A stretch of 35,602 bases of DNA from Verrucomicrobiota bacterium (GTDB lineage Bacteria; Verrucomicrobiota; Verrucomicrobiia; Chthoniobacterales; SZAS-18). How positions within the stretch are numbered: the stretch's first letter is position 1; each line of letters opens with the position of its first letter. Below are positions 16,115 to 26,194 of this stretch, piece after piece. The stretch lies in the NCBI GenBank assembly GCA_025353105.1, contig JANXRG010000086.1:1-35602 (forward strand), read 5' to 3'. Both the position numbers and the translations under genes were made by a program. The notes beneath the pieces were generated by a model, which saw only the letters and a list, made by a program, of their open reading frames with translations, was not told where the DNA came from and did no database searches.

Positions 16115-18712
16115 TCACGCTTCTGCGGGCGGGGGTTCGGGCTCAGGGTCCGGACTCTCTTCCTCTTCTTGATTGACCACCTGCGCGATGTCCTGGAGGC
16201 GTTCACCTTCTGGCAAATCGATGAGCTTGACGCCCATGGTGTTGCGGCCGGTCTCGCGAATTTCCTTCACGCGGATGCGAACGGTCTGCCCGCGTGAGGT
16301 GGTCAGCATCAGCTCATCCTCTTCGTGGACGGTCAAGGCCCCGATGACGCCGCCCGTCCGCTCGCCGGTCTTCATTGTGATGATGCCCTTGCCGCCGCGC
16401 GATTGGAGTCGGTATTCGTCGAATGGCGTGCGCTTGCCGATCCCGTTCTCGCCGGCCACCAGCAGCATCGCGCCCGGATCGACGATGGCCATGGCCACAA
16501 TGTAGTCGCCCTTGTCTGGACGAATGCCCCAGACGCCGACGGTATCGCGGCCCTGATCGCGCAGCTCGTCCTCCTTGAAGCGCAGACTCATGCCTTCGTG
16601 CGTGACGAGGATGACTTCGTTCGCGTCGGCGGTCATCTTGACCTCGATGAGTTGATCGCCTTCCTCGATTTGAATGGCGATGATACCGCCCTTCCGGATG
16701 TTTTTGAAATCTGCGAGGTTGGTCTTCTTCACGATGCCGCTGCGCGTCGCAAAAACGATGTGCAGCATGCCGTCCCAGGTTTCGTCCTCGCGGCCGGGAC
16801 CCTTGCTCGGGATGCGAATCATCGCGGCGATCTTTTCGTCGGGCCGGAGTTCGAGCACATTGGCCAGCGAGCGACCGCGCGCGTTGCGGCCCATCTCGGG
16901 TACTTCATACACGCGCTCGACGTAGCAACGCCCGTCGCGCGTGAAGAACATCAGGTAGTCGTGCGTGCTCGCGGTAAAGAGGTGCTCGACAAAATCGCCT
17001 TCCTCGCCGTCCTCGGAATCACGCGTGGTCATGCCGACCACGCCGCGTCCGCCGCGCCGCTGGGCGCGATAGGCGTCGGCCTCGGTGCGCTTGATGTAGC
17101 CGCGATGCGTGAGCGTGATGATGCAACCCTTGTTCGCGATGAGATCCTCCATGTTGATCTCGCCGGCGTCGGGAATGATGTCGGTGAGCCGCGGCGTGCC
17201 GTGCTTCTCCTTGATCGCGAGCAGCTCGGCCTTAATCAAATCCAACACGCGATCCTCGCGCGCCAGGATGTCGAGCAGGTCCTTGATCGTGTCGAGCACC
17301 TCCCCGTATTCGCCAGTGATTTTGTCGCGCTCGAGCCCGGTGAGCTGGTAGAGGCGCAGGTCGAGAATCTGGGTCGCCTGTTTTTCCGTGAGCGCGTAGG
17401 TGCCCGTGGCGACATCGAAGCGGCCTTCGCCGCGGGTGCGGATGCCGAAGGATTCGATTTCCGCGGGCGAGTAGCGGAGGGCCAGGAGGCGGTCGCGCGC
17501 GGCGTCGCGGTTCGCGGAATCGCGGATGATCCGGATGAACTCATCCATGTTGCCCAGCGCGACGAGGTAGCCCTCGAGCTGTTCGGCGCGATCCTCGGCG
17601 GCGCGGAGCTGGTGGCGCGTGCGGCGGAGGACGACCTCGCGCCGGTGCTCGATGTAGCAGGCGAGTGCTTCCTTGACCGAGAGGAGCTTGGGCCGGCCGC
17701 GATCGATCGCGAGCATGTTCACCGCAAACGACGCTTCGAGCTGCGTGTTCTGGTAGAGATTGTTCAGCACCACCTCCGGCACCGCCTCGCGCTTGAGCTC
17801 GACGACGACGCGGGTGTTCTCGTCGGACTCGTCGCGCACGTTCGTGATGCCCGTGAGGACCTTCTCGTTTACCAGGTCGGCGATGCGCTCGACGAGGAAC
17901 GCCCGATTCACGCCGTAGGGGATCTCCGTGATGACGATTCGCTCCCGGCCCGATTTGGCGTCGGTTTCAAAACCGGCCCGGCCGCGGATCTTCAGGCTGC
18001 CGCGGCCCGTGGTAAAATATTGCCCGATGCCGGTCACGCCGTGGATGACGCAGCCGGTCGGGAAATCCGGACCCTTGATGTGTTCGCGCAGTCCGTCGGC
18101 CGTGATGTTGGGATCGTCGATCTGCGCGCAGACCGCGTCCACGATCTCGCCGAGGTTGTGAGGCGGGATGTTCGTCGCCATGCCGACGGCGATGCCGGTG
18201 CCACCATTGACGAGCAGGTTTGGAAACGCGGCCGGGAAGACGACCGGCTCCGTCGAGGTCTCGTCGTAGTTCGGGACAAAGTCGACGGTGTCCTGTCCCA
18301 TGTCGTCCATGAGAGCGGCGCCAAGATGCGTCAGGCGCGCCTCGGTGTAACGCATCGCGGCGGGCGGATCGCCCTCGACCGATCCAAAATTTCCCTGGCC
18401 ATCGATCAGCCGCTCGCGCATGGCCCAGCGCTGTGCCATGTGGACGAGGGTGGGGTAGATGACCGCTTCACCGTGGGGATGATAATTGCCGGAGGTGTCG
18501 CCCGCGATCTTCGCGCACTTTCGATGCTGCCGGCCCGGGAAGAGCGACAGGTCATGCATCGCGTAGAGGATGCGTCGCTGGGAGGGCTTGAGGCCGTCGC
18601 GCGCGTCGGGCAGCGCGCGGGAGACGATCACGCTCATCGAGTAATCGAGGAAGGAGCGCGACATCTCCTCGGCGACATTGATGGGCTCGACTTTGTCGTT
18701 CGTTTCGGGCAT
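16115..18712 (-). CDS. gyrA: DNA gyrase subunit A
   Basis: 865 residues. The N-terminal winged-helix/tower domain is complete, with the catalytic Tyr in AAMRYTE (Tyr122, same number as in E. coli), and the C-terminal beta-pinwheel begins with the GyrA box QRRGGRG, which separates GyrA from ParC. An acidic tail ([12 protein letters not shown]) follows. The quinolone region reads [10 protein letters not shown]: Ala at position 83 and Pro at position 87, instead of Ser/Asp as in E. coli. The frame extends upstream to 18805, but the ATG at 18712 (MPETNDK) places all conserved residues at their usual numbers. GyrB is not in the window. Confidence 0.97.
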   Translation of the reverse strand: MPETNDKVEPINVAEEMSRSFLDYSMSVIVSRALPDARDGLKPSQRRILYAMHDLSLFPGRQHRKCAKIAGDTSGNYHPHGEAVIYPTLVHMAQRWAMRERLIDGQGNFGSVEGDPPAAMRYTEARLTHLGAALMDDMGQDTVDFVPNYDETSTEPVVFPAAFPNLLVNGGTGIAVGMATNIPPHNLGEIVDAVCAQIDDPNITADGLREHIKGPDFPTGCVIHGVTGIGQYFTTGRGSLKIRGRAGFETDAKSGRERIVITEIPYGVNRAFLVERIADLVNEKVLTGITNVRDESDENTRVVVELKREAVPEVVLNNLYQNTQLEASFAVNMLAIDRGRPKLLSVKEALACYIEHRREVVLRRTRHQLRAAEDRAEQLEGYLVALGNMDEFIRIIRDSANRDAARDRLLALRYSPAEIESFGIRTRGEGRFDVATGTYALTEKQATQILDLRLYQLTGLERDKITGEYGEVLDTIKDLLDILAREDRVLDLIKAELLAIKEKHGTPRLTDIIPDAGEINMEDLIANKGCIITLTHRGYIKRTEADAYRAQRRGGRGVVGMTTRDSEDGEEGDFVEHLFTASTHDYLMFFTRDGRCYVERVYEVPEMGRNARGRSLANVLELRPDEKIAAMIRIPSKGPGREDETWDGMLHIVFATRSGIVKKTNLADFKNIRKGGIIAIQIEEGDQLIEVKMTADANEVILVTHEGMSLRFKEDELRDQGRDTVGVWGIRPDKGDYIVAMAIVDPGAMLLVAGENGIGKRTPFDEYRLQSRGGKGIITMKTGERTGGVIGALTVHEEDELMLTTSRGQTVRIRVKEIRETGRNTMGVKLIDLPEGERLQDIAQVVNQEEEESPDPEPEPPPAEA

Positions 18713-18873
18713 GGGGAAGCAGCGGAAAACGGCGTCACCGGAAGGCGGTTGTGGCGACGCGAGAAAGCTGAAGCGGGAACTTAGCCAGAAGACCCGTCGG
18801 AGCAACGAAAATGCGGTCTTTCGCTCGTGATTTTCGGGCGTGATTGCCGATTGATTCTCAAAACCATTCGCGC

Positions 18874-19464
18874 ATGCTCTGCTTCGTGAATTGTCGCATC
18901 GTGGCGGTCGTCCTTGTGGTCATCGCGACCGTGCTACCCGGATGCACCACGAAGGACACGGAACATCAGGTCGTGATTAGCACGGTCGACCAGCGCATGA
19001 CGCTCCTGACCCGCGGCGTACCGGTGGCGACCTATGCTGTTTCCACCTCGAAGTTCGGTTTGGGTGACGGTCCGAACAGTTTTCGCACGCCCGTGGGCCG
19101 GCTCGAGGTGGCGAAAAAAATTGGCGACGGTGCGCCCGAGGGTGCGGTCTTCAAGAATCGCGAATTCACCGGCGAGGTGCTCGCAGCCGACGCACCGGGC
19201 CGCGATCCGATCGTGACGCGCATCCTCTGGCTCAACGGCTTGGATGACCAAACCGCCAACGCGTTCAGTCGAACGATTTACATCCACGGAACCCCGGAGG
19301 AGCGGAATATCGGTCTGGCCGTGAGCTTCGGGTGCGTGCGGATGCGTTCGGCTGACGTGGTGCAGCTTTACAGCATCGTCGGTTGGGGCGCGGAAGTGTT
19401 CATTCTCCCGTTCCCGCTCGATCGCGCCGTGCGATTCGCGCAGCACGACAAGGGCAAGATGTGA
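18874..19464 (+). CDS. L,D-transpeptidase (YkuD domain) lipoprotein
   Basis: 196 residues. An N-terminal hydrophobic segment (VAVVLVVIATVLPGC) ends in a lipobox, so the protein is a membrane-anchored lipoprotein in the periplasm. The YkuD catalytic motif is present: IYIHGTPEERNIG (His138) and SFGCVRM (Cys154, the nucleophile). It makes 3-3 peptidoglycan cross-links or attaches proteins to peptidoglycan. No peptidoglycan-binding domain is seen. A TTG at 18844 is in frame, but the ATG at 18874 leaves a normal signal sequence. It is divergent from gyrA. Confidence 0.9.
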   Translation: MLCFVNCRIVAVVLVVIATVLPGCTTKDTEHQVVISTVDQRMTLLTRGVPVATYAVSTSKFGLGDGPNSFRTPVGRLEVAKKIGDGAPEGAVFKNREFTGEVLAADAPGRDPIVTRILWLNGLDDQTANAFSRTIYIHGTPEERNIGLAVSFGCVRMRSADVVQLYSIVGWGAEVFILPFPLDRAVRFAQHDKGKM

Positions 19465-19488
19465 GCGAGGTGCCGGAGGAGCGAAAGG

Positions 19489-20706
19489 TCAAAGATTGTC
19501 CGCGGCCGCATCGGGCGCGGGAATTCGCCCGGTGCGTCGCCGCCTGAGCGCCTGGTCGCTGGGCAGAAGCGTGGCCACGAGGGCGCCGAGGATCGGCATG
19601 ACGAACATCGCGTGGAACACCGGCTCGATCCCGAATCGATCGGCGGCGGCGCCGAGCAACGCCGCGGCCAGTCCACCCGCGCCGATGGCAAATCCAATAT
19701 TCAATCCAGAAGCCAATCCGATCCGACGGGGTAGCAGAAGCTGGCTGAACACCACGCTCGCCGAAAACGGCGCGTACAGAATGAGCCCGAGTAGGACGAG
19801 GATCATCACGGCGAGGGCTCCGCGGGCTTGCGGTAAAAACCAAAGAAACGGGGCCGCCGCCGCCAGGGAGCCAATCAACAGCCGCTTGTACCCGACCCGA
19901 TCGGAGACCAGCCCTCCGACGAGCGTTCCGGTCGCACCGGCACAGACAAAACAAAACGAGTAAAGCAGCGATTGGCCCAGCGGCAGATGCAAGACGTTGA
20001 TGTAAAAGAACGGAAGAAACACCACGACCCCCACCGACGTCCACGAACGCAACATCGTAACCGACATGAGGATCGCCATCCCCGGCGCGTTGTTTTCACC
20101 GGGCAGAACCGCGCGGCGCGCGTGCTCCGCCCGGACGTGGCGCTGATACCACGGAATCATATTCGTGCAGAGCGCGGAGGCGAGAATGGTTGGGACAATG
20201 AACCAGGCGAGGCCGCGCAGTCCCGTGGAGATCAGGAAAAGCGGGACCATCAACGGGCCAAGAGCCTGGCCGATGTTTCCGCCGAACTGGAAGATGGCCT
20301 GCGACGTCGCGCGCGCGTCTCCCGCCGCGAGGTACGCGCAGCGCGCCGCCTCCGGATGAAACGCGCCGGAGGCGAGTCCGGATACACACACGCCCGCCAG
20401 CAGTCCGGCAAAGGAGGTTACGAAACCCGTGGCGACGAGGCCAATGCCTGTCAACAGCACGCTCACGGGCAGCAGGCACGGCTGCGAGCGGTAATCGGTG
20501 AGAATTCCGAACACGGGTTGCAGGACCGACGTGGTGAGATAGCAGCAAAACAGAATCAAGCCGGTCTGCGCATAGCTCAGCCCGTGCGTCGCCTTGAACA
20601 TCGGCAACAGTGCCGGCACGAGGCCGAGGGTGAGCAAATCGTTCACGAGATGCGCCCCGCTAACCCCCAGAACGGGTCCGAGCTGGAGTCGCGGGTCGCG
20701 TTGCAT
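19489..20706 (-). CDS. MFS transporter, fosmidomycin-resistance (Fsr)-like
   Basis: 405 residues from the ATG at 20706 (MQRDPRLQLGPV), giving twelve likely transmembrane helices. Family landmarks of the Fsr group are visible: AHLVNDLL in helix 1, GLASGAFHPEAAR in the helix 4-5 region, and GGNIGQALGP. Fsr-type exporters pump fosmidomycin and other drugs in E. coli, but the natural substrate is unknown. An upstream ATG at 20802 would add 32 polar residues that do not resemble the family, so it was rejected. It converges with the L,D-transpeptidase gene, 24 bases apart. Confidence 0.88.
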   Translation of the reverse strand: MQRDPRLQLGPVLGVSGAHLVNDLLTLGLVPALLPMFKATHGLSYAQTGLILFCCYLTTSVLQPVFGILTDYRSQPCLLPVSVLLTGIGLVATGFVTSFAGLLAGVCVSGLASGAFHPEAARCAYLAAGDARATSQAIFQFGGNIGQALGPLMVPLFLISTGLRGLAWFIVPTILASALCTNMIPWYQRHVRAEHARRAVLPGENNAPGMAILMSVTMLRSWTSVGVVVFLPFFYINVLHLPLGQSLLYSFCFVCAGATGTLVGGLVSDRVGYKRLLIGSLAAAAPFLWFLPQARGALAVMILVLLGLILYAPFSASVVFSQLLLPRRIGLASGLNIGFAIGAGGLAAALLGAAADRFGIEPVFHAMFVMPILGALVATLLPSDQALRRRRTGRIPAPDAAADNL

Positions 20707-20800
20707 CGCGGGATGCTGGCACACGTTCCGCGCGCGTTCGCGACGATTTTCTATCAGCCGGATGTTGTCACGCGGTCGATTCGTGTGAATCGTCCGCGCC

Positions 20801-21787
20801 ATGCCGGTGCTGTCGACCTCGAGTTACCGTTCCCCGGGATTTCTGCGCAATGCGCACGTTCAGACCGTGTGGCCAACTCTCATCCGACGGGTCGATGATG
20901 TGGGCTTCACGCGCGAGAAGCTTCCGACGCCCGATGGGGATTTTCTCATGCTGGACTGGCTTCGCCGCCGCGAACGGGCGCCGCAGCTGGCCATCCTATC
21001 GCACGGGCTGGAGGGAAATTCGCGGCGACCGTACATGATGGGGATGGCCCGGGCGCTGCACGCGCGCGGCTTCGATGTGCTCGCGTGGAACTACCGCGGG
21101 TGCGGTGGCGAGATGAATGTGACGTCGCGTTTCTACCACAGCGGAGAGACCGGCGACCTGCGCACGATCATCGCGCAGGCGACCGCCGGCTACAAAAGCG
21201 TGAGCCTGGTGGGATTCAGCGTGGGCGGAAACGTCACGCTCCGGTATCTGGGCGAGGCGCCGGACCGCGTCGACTCGCGTGTGGCCGCCGCCGCCGTGTT
21301 TTCGGTGCCCTGCGATTTGGGCGCCTCCGCGGTGCAGCTCGCGCGTCCGATGAACGCGATCTATCTCACGCACTTCATGCGAAGCCTGAAGGAAAAGGTG
21401 CGCGAGAAGGCGGCTCGGTTTCCGCAGGAGTTTGATGTCGCCGCCCTCGACGGGATGCGCAATTTTGTCGATTTCGACGGAGGCGTGACGGCGCCGATGT
21501 TCGGCTTCTCCAGTGCGGCGGACTATTATGCGCGGGCCAGCTCGCGGCCCGTGCTCGGGGCCATTCGCGTGCCGACGCTCCTCGTCAATGCGCAGGATGA
21601 TCCGTTCCTCAGCCCGGACTGTTTTCCAATTCAGGAAGCGGCCCGCAGCACGTCGCTCTTCCTTGAGGTTCCCGCGCACGGCGGCCACGTGGGTTTTGTG
21701 GGCGGCGCCGCCGCGTCGACGCCGCATTGGTATTGGTCGGAACAGCGCGCCGCCGATTGGCTGGCGGCACCGATCGCGGCAAAATAA
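20801..21787 (+). CDS. Alpha/beta hydrolase, YheT/ABHD1-3 family
   Basis: 328 residues. It starts YRSPGFLRNAHVQTVWPTL, the typical YheT opening that names the family. LSHGLEGNSRRPY carries the oxyanion-hole region, GFSVGGN the nucleophile Ser140, DDPFLSP the acid Asp (266/267) and HGGHVGF the catalytic His (293/296). These are lipid or ester hydrolases of unclear substrate. It is divergent from the MFS gene, separated by 94 bases, and a strong hairpin lies right after its stop. Confidence 0.9.
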   Translation: MPVLSTSSYRSPGFLRNAHVQTVWPTLIRRVDDVGFTREKLPTPDGDFLMLDWLRRRERAPQLAILSHGLEGNSRRPYMMGMARALHARGFDVLAWNYRGCGGEMNVTSRFYHSGETGDLRTIIAQATAGYKSVSLVGFSVGGNVTLRYLGEAPDRVDSRVAAAAVFSVPCDLGASAVQLARPMNAIYLTHFMRSLKEKVREKAARFPQEFDVAALDGMRNFVDFDGGVTAPMFGFSSAADYYARASSRPVLGAIRVPTLLVNAQDDPFLSPDCFPIQEAARSTSLFLEVPAHGGHVGFVGGAAASTPHWYWSEQRAADWLAAPIAAK

Positions 21788-21822
21788 AACGCGCCGCGCG
21801 GTGCAAAGACCGGCGCGGCGCG
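21781..21822 (-). terminator. Terminator between hydrolase and small secreted protein genes
   Basis: A perfect ten-base-pair stem CGCGCCGCGC / GCGCGGCGCG (21790-21799 with 21813-21822), extended by GGT/ACC with one bulged G, closes on a six-base loop. On the minus strand it is followed by TTTTATTTT, so it should terminate the minus-strand secreted-protein gene efficiently; on the plus strand there is no T-run. Confidence 0.8.
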
Positions 21823-21847
21823 CGAAGAGCGGTTTATCGACGCAGAC

Positions 21848-22180
21848 CTAGGAGGTCTTGGCGGGAGCCGCCGCCTTTGGGGCCTTGGCGGGCTTCGCCG
21901 GGGCGGCTTCCTTCTTCGCCGGGGCTGGCTTGTCCTTCGATTCAACGTCTGTGGCGGTGATGTTGTAGTGCACGGTGACCTTCGAACCCACCTTCACGTC
22001 GGCGGGCACCTTGGCGCTGGCGCCGAGGGTCATTTCGAAATTTTCCTTGCCCTTCTTGACCGTGATTTTGCTGGCGTCGACCGCGACGACATTGCCGGTG
22101 ACCTGGTAGGTGTCCGACGCGAAAATCGCGGGGGCGGTGAGGAGCGATGCTAAGGCGAGACTGAGAATTAGGGGTTTCAT
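21848..22180 (-). CDS. Small secreted protein with Ala/Lys/Pro-rich tail
   Basis: 110 residues from the ATG at 22180 (MKPLILSLALASLLTAPAIFA). A Sec signal peptide with an AIFA-SD cleavage site is clear. The core (YQVTGNVVAVDASKITVKKGKENFEMTL and KVGSKVTVHYN) resembles the small beta-barrel DUF5666-type repeat seen in exported bacterial proteins. The C-terminal 30 residues are a low-complexity Ala/Lys/Pro tail. Function is unknown. Longer upstream extension of the frame lacks a signal peptide and was not used. Confidence 0.8.
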   Translation of the reverse strand: MKPLILSLALASLLTAPAIFASDTYQVTGNVVAVDASKITVKKGKENFEMTLGASAKVPADVKVGSKVTVHYNITATDVESKDKPAPAKKEAAPAKPAKAPKAAAPAKTS

Positions 22181-22528
22181 GGAGCAACAAGTAGAGGGAA
22201 AAACCGCCGGTTTGTAAACCATTTGTTGGGGTGCGCCCGGACCGTCATTGTTGTCAATGTCGAATGATGTGTGGTCGACAAAACATTTGAATCCCATTCG
22301 TGGCAGAATCCGACGCTGACGAGCAAGATGGGACGGTTCGCAAATTCGCTCTGGCTCCGGGTCCACGTGGTCCGCCGCTGCGATCATCGTGGTGCTGATT
22401 TTGAAATTTCACTGGGACTCGCTTGCTCCCGTTGCGTGGCGGGGCTGACCATCCCGCCGGTGGGGTGGAGGGGCGAAATGCAATTCCCGGTGTGAATCTT
22501 GCCGGGAATCGGTATTTTCCCGACGTCG
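22181..22528. other. Divergent intergenic region, secreted protein gene / ABC transporter gene
   Basis: No gene is supported in these 348 bases. It should hold both divergent promoters; besides the candidate noted at 22190-22218 there is a TGTCGA-N11-TCGACA inverted repeat at 22258-22280. A TTG at 22499 in frame with the transporter is an alternative start for that gene. Confidence 0.45.
22190..22218 (-). promoter_or_regulatory. Possible sigma-70-like promoter of the small secreted protein gene
   Basis: On the minus strand TTTACA (22218-22213) and TCTACT (22195-22190) are spaced by 17 bases, with five and four matches to the -35 and -10 consensus, and the ATG follows after nine bases more. 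Two short inverted repeats, AAACC-GCC-GGTTT and GGTTT-GT-AAACC, overlap the -35 side. Weak evidence: no transcript data. Confidence 0.3.
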
Positions 22529-25500
22529 ATGCCCGAATCAACTATCCAGAAACCGCCTGACCGGCCGGTGGCACCCTCCCGGGCGCGGGAACGCTTTCAA
22601 GAGGGGCTTCGACCGCTCGCGTACCGGATGCGCCGCGTGGGCCGCAGCCTTTATCGGCGAATTCTGCGGCGACCGCGTGGCGTCTCGGAGAGCCCAAACC
22701 TGCTGCCGCTGCTGATTCGCGTCCTCGCCGGATTCTCGAACTACGGCGGAAACGTCCACGAGGAGGAGGTGGATTCCGCACTCGATTTCCTCCGGCACGA
22801 TTATCCCGAGACCGTTTACTCGGAGTTGCAAACGATGTTCCGGCAGGCGCTGAACGAGCGGCCCGACCTGAACGAAATGGCGGCGAATCTCGCAGCGCAG
22901 CTCAGTCCCGACCGCAAGATGCTGCTCGGCATCCAGCTCTACGATCTGATTTCCCGCGCCGGTCAGCGGCCTGATCAGGTGGCGCAATACTACTCGTTCA
23001 TGTCGCGGCTCGGCATGGGCGCGCAGGCGATTGACATCGTTTACCAACTCAACGCGCCGGACTCGCCGGAAGCCGTGTCGTTGCCCACCGCCGCGTCCCC
23101 GCTCGAGTCGTTGTCGATCGGACCGGAGGGCTCGACGGCCGACGTGACATTCCGGGATTTCGCGCCAGACGACCGGATCGCCCTGTATCGTTTTCACGAT
23201 TTGCTGCTGCTCAAGAACATGAGCCCGCGCCCGCTGATGCTCGAGGGGCGGACGCTGATGCGCGGCACTTTTGGCCGCCTTTTTCCGGGGCAGCGCGTGG
23301 TCCTCAACGAGCGCGTGCTCACTCACCAGGATCTGGTTTCTTACTTCAACGCCAAGAAAAACGTCGCCGTACCCGTGGTGTGGGTGTCGGTCGACAAGAA
23401 TGACGAAGTTCTGATTCAGCGTTCGCGGAACCGCGACAGTGCCCTCGAAATCCGGTTCGGTCTCCGGGTGGAAATCAAGGCGTTGAAGGATTTGGACGCC
23501 GTGGTGAACGGCGTGACGCTCAAGCAGGGCGTGACGGTCACCGCGGCGCTGGAGGACCGGGTCGTCTTCCACGACGACACGGAGTTGATGCTGATGGATC
23601 TGCGGCGCCGCGCGCGCGCGATGGGCGGCCGCTTCCAACTCAACGCGTCGAAGAGCGAGTACCTCGTCTCGAACAATCCCTCGCTGCTCGGCGAAGACGA
23701 TATCCTGCTCTCGCCCGGCACGGGCGGCGAGGTCCTGCTGAAAATCACGTGCGATTACGATGAGAAGAAGGGCCAGCTCGAGGTGTTGCAGGCCAGCCGG
23801 CCGATTCTGGTGGGAGATCAATTGGTGCGCAACACGGCGCCGCTGGCGGATGGGGATCTAATCGTGCTCGACGCGGGCCAGAGCCTGCGATGCGACTTCA
23901 CGGAGCGCATCCTCGAGGAGGAGCGAAATGTCATTCGCACCCTCGAAGTGCGCGACCTGGGCCACAGCTACAACAAGGGTCAACAGGCATTTAACGCGAT
24001 TTCCTTTGCGGTGGAGCGCGGCGAGATGGTCTGCGTCATGGGCGCGAGCGGGTGCGGCAAGAGCAGCCTGCTGCTGGCGCTCGCCGGCCACCTGCGGCCC
24101 CAGCTGGGAGGCGCGTACCTGAACGGTCGCTCGCTCTACGAGCATCACGACGAACTCAAGGCCTACATCAGCTACATCCCGCAGGACGATGCGTTCGACG
24201 AGCAACTAACCATTGCCGAGAACCTGTCGATCGCGGCGTCGTTGCGTTCGCCGCACCTGACGAATCGCGATCGCGCGCGGCGCGTGGACGGCAAGCTCGC
24301 GGAGCTGGGCCTGGCCGAACGGCGCAACAGCGTCGTGGGCAGCCCGGTGAAGAAGTCGCTCTCCGGCGGCGAGCGCAAGCGCCTGAACATCGGGCTCGAC
24401 ATGATCGGCCTCGCCGACATCTACCTTTTTGACGAGCCGACCAGCGGCCTGTCGTCCAAGGATAGCGAGCACGTCATCGAGATCATTCGCGGGATGTCGC
24501 ACAACAAGATCGTGCTCGTCACGATCCACCAGCCCAGCTCGAAGATTTTTCAGATGTTCCAGAAGGTTGTGCTGCTCGACCGCGGCGGCCGGTTGGTGTT
24601 TTTCGGGACGCCGCAGGAAACGCTCGAATACTTCGCCGCCGCCGATCACGAGCAGCATTACGGCACGAGCCTCGGCGGATGTTCCGCCTGTGGCACGACG
24701 CGGCCGGAGTTCATCTTCGACGTCCTCGAGACGCCGCTGCGCGATCTCTCAGGCGACATCATCTACGAGGAAAACCAGCGCGGCCAGCTCGTGCCGGCGC
24801 GGCGTTTCTCGCCCGATTTCTGGCGCGACAAATACGAATCGCACCGCCTTCTGCGTGACATGCGGTCGCTGCCGCTCAAGCGCGCAACGGCTTCGATCCC
24901 CATGTCGTACCCGAACGCCGGGGCGCCGGAAAAGACCCGCCAGCCCATCCGCTGGCGCGAGGAATTCACGCAGTTTCGCACGCTCTTGAAACGCGCGTTT
25001 CTGAGCAAGCTGCGCAACCGCGTCAACCTGATGCTCACCGGCGTCCTGGCGCCGGGGCTCGCCGCGCTGACCGCATTCGTGCTGCGGTACAGCGAGAGTG
25101 GCGACTACGACTTTGCCAGTGCGTTCCACATCGCGACGTACATCTTCATCGGCCTGACGGTCGCCATGTTCTTTGGGCTTACGAACAGCGTGAACGACAT
25201 CCTGCGCGATCGCGTGGTCCTGCAGCGCGAGCGAAATCTGCACCTGCGCCTGGGGTATTACATCACTTCGAAGATGCTGGTGCTGGGGCTCTTCGCGCTA
25301 ATCCAATGCATCCTCTTCGTGCTGGTCGGCAACCTCATCCTCGAACTGCGCGGAATGTTCTGGCAGTACATGTTCTACATGTCGCTCACCGCCTTTTGCG
25401 GGGTCGCGATCGGGATGCTCGTGTCGAGTGTCTTTTCCGATGCCATCACGGCGGTGAACATCCTCCCGCTGATTCTCATTCCCCAGATCATCATGAGCGG

Positions 25501-26194
25501 AGCGTTGATCAAGTTTGAGGACATGAACCGGCACCTCGACTTCCACCAGACGATCACGCGCTGGCTCGGCCGACAGTCCGAGGCGAAGCAGACCAGGCAG
25601 GCGGAGCGGCTGGAGAGCCGGATGCAGGTGCCGATGATCTGCCAGTTCATGCCGATGCGCTGGAGTTACGAGGCGCTCGTCGTGGCCCAGGCAAAATTCA
25701 ATCCGCTGACCAAGCGCCAGGAGGCGATTCAAGCGCGCATCAATGCCGTGGCGAAGCCGGGGGCGAAGCTCTCGCCGGAACAAGCTGACCTGCTCGAGAC
25801 GGACAAGGAGCTGCTCGCCGCGCTGTCCGGCCTCGAGGGACGGGCGTCGGGTTCGGTCGATCGCCGATTGCGCATCATCGACTCGTTCGCCGGCAAGTCG
25901 CTGCAGGGGGCGCCGGTGTTCGAGCCGGATCCAAATCTCAAGCCGGGGCAGGGCGTCACGGCCGAGTTGCTTTACGTGAACCAGAAGATTTCCGACCTCG
26001 TGTCGAAGGCGGAGATGGAACAGGTCGACTACCGGGCGGGCCGCGATCGTAGCGTGTTCTTCAGCCCGACAAAATTCATTTTCGGCCGGCAGGTCCATGT
26101 GCTCGTGCTCAACGCCCTGGTCCTGCTGGGCATCAGTGCGCAGGCGATTGCCATTCTGTACGTCGTACTCTGGCGCCAGCTTCGCCGGATGTGA
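22529..26194 (+). CDS. Very long ABCG-like ABC transporter with N-terminal regulatory region
   Basis: 1221 residues, about twice the size of a half-transporter. Residues about 45-170 look like a TerB-like helical domain (LIRVLAGFSNYGGNVHEEEVD); about 200-475 is beta-rich and its end (NTAPLADGDLIVLDAGQSL) could be an FHA-like fold, as in some ABCG proteins, but this is tentative. The ATPase follows: Walker A GASGCGKSS (about 504), signature LSGGERKR (about 610), Walker B IYLFDEPTSGL (about 632), then GGCSACG. Five transmembrane helices lie at about 832-995, a 190-residue hydrophilic loop, and a last helix near 1190-1215, the ABCG order. The substrate is unknown. The following gene starts on its stop codon (TGATG). 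Confidence 0.88.
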   Translation: MPESTIQKPPDRPVAPSRARERFQEGLRPLAYRMRRVGRSLYRRILRRPRGVSESPNLLPLLIRVLAGFSNYGGNVHEEEVDSALDFLRHDYPETVYSELQTMFRQALNERPDLNEMAANLAAQLSPDRKMLLGIQLYDLISRAGQRPDQVAQYYSFMSRLGMGAQAIDIVYQLNAPDSPEAVSLPTAASPLESLSIGPEGSTADVTFRDFAPDDRIALYRFHDLLLLKNMSPRPLMLEGRTLMRGTFGRLFPGQRVVLNERVLTHQDLVSYFNAKKNVAVPVVWVSVDKNDEVLIQRSRNRDSALEIRFGLRVEIKALKDLDAVVNGVTLKQGVTVTAALEDRVVFHDDTELMLMDLRRRARAMGGRFQLNASKSEYLVSNNPSLLGEDDILLSPGTGGEVLLKITCDYDEKKGQLEVLQASRPILVGDQLVRNTAPLADGDLIVLDAGQSLRCDFTERILEEERNVIRTLEVRDLGHSYNKGQQAFNAISFAVERGEMVCVMGASGCGKSSLLLALAGHLRPQLGGAYLNGRSLYEHHDELKAYISYIPQDDAFDEQLTIAENLSIAASLRSPHLTNRDRARRVDGKLAELGLAERRNSVVGSPVKKSLSGGERKRLNIGLDMIGLADIYLFDEPTSGLSSKDSEHVIEIIRGMSHNKIVLVTIHQPSSKIFQMFQKVVLLDRGGRLVFFGTPQETLEYFAAADHEQHYGTSLGGCSACGTTRPEFIFDVLETPLRDLSGDIIYEENQRGQLVPARRFSPDFWRDKYESHRLLRDMRSLPLKRATASIPMSYPNAGAPEKTRQPIRWREEFTQFRTLLKRAFLSKLRNRVNLMLTGVLAPGLAALTAFVLRYSESGDYDFASAFHIATYIFIGLTVAMFFGLTNSVNDILRDRVVLQRERNLHLRLGYYITSKMLVLGLFALIQCILFVLVGNLILELRGMFWQYMFYMSLTAFCGVAIGMLVSSVFSDAITAVNILPLILIPQIIMSGALIKFEDMNRHLDFHQTITRWLGRQSEAKQTRQAERLESRMQVPMICQFMPMRWSYEALVVAQAKFNPLTKRQEAIQARINAVAKPGAKLSPEQADLLETDKELLAALSGLEGRASGSVDRRLRIIDSFAGKSLQGAPVFEPDPNLKPGQGVTAELLYVNQKISDLVSKAEMEQVDYRAGRDRSVFFSPTKFIFGRQVHVLVLNALVLLGISAQAIAILYVVLWRQLRRM

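Noticed and set aside
16325-18784. An 819-codon open frame on the plus strand opposite gyrA
   Set aside because: It is exactly antisense to a complete gyrA, lacks recognisable domains, and is rich in the residues produced by complementing GC-rich codons.
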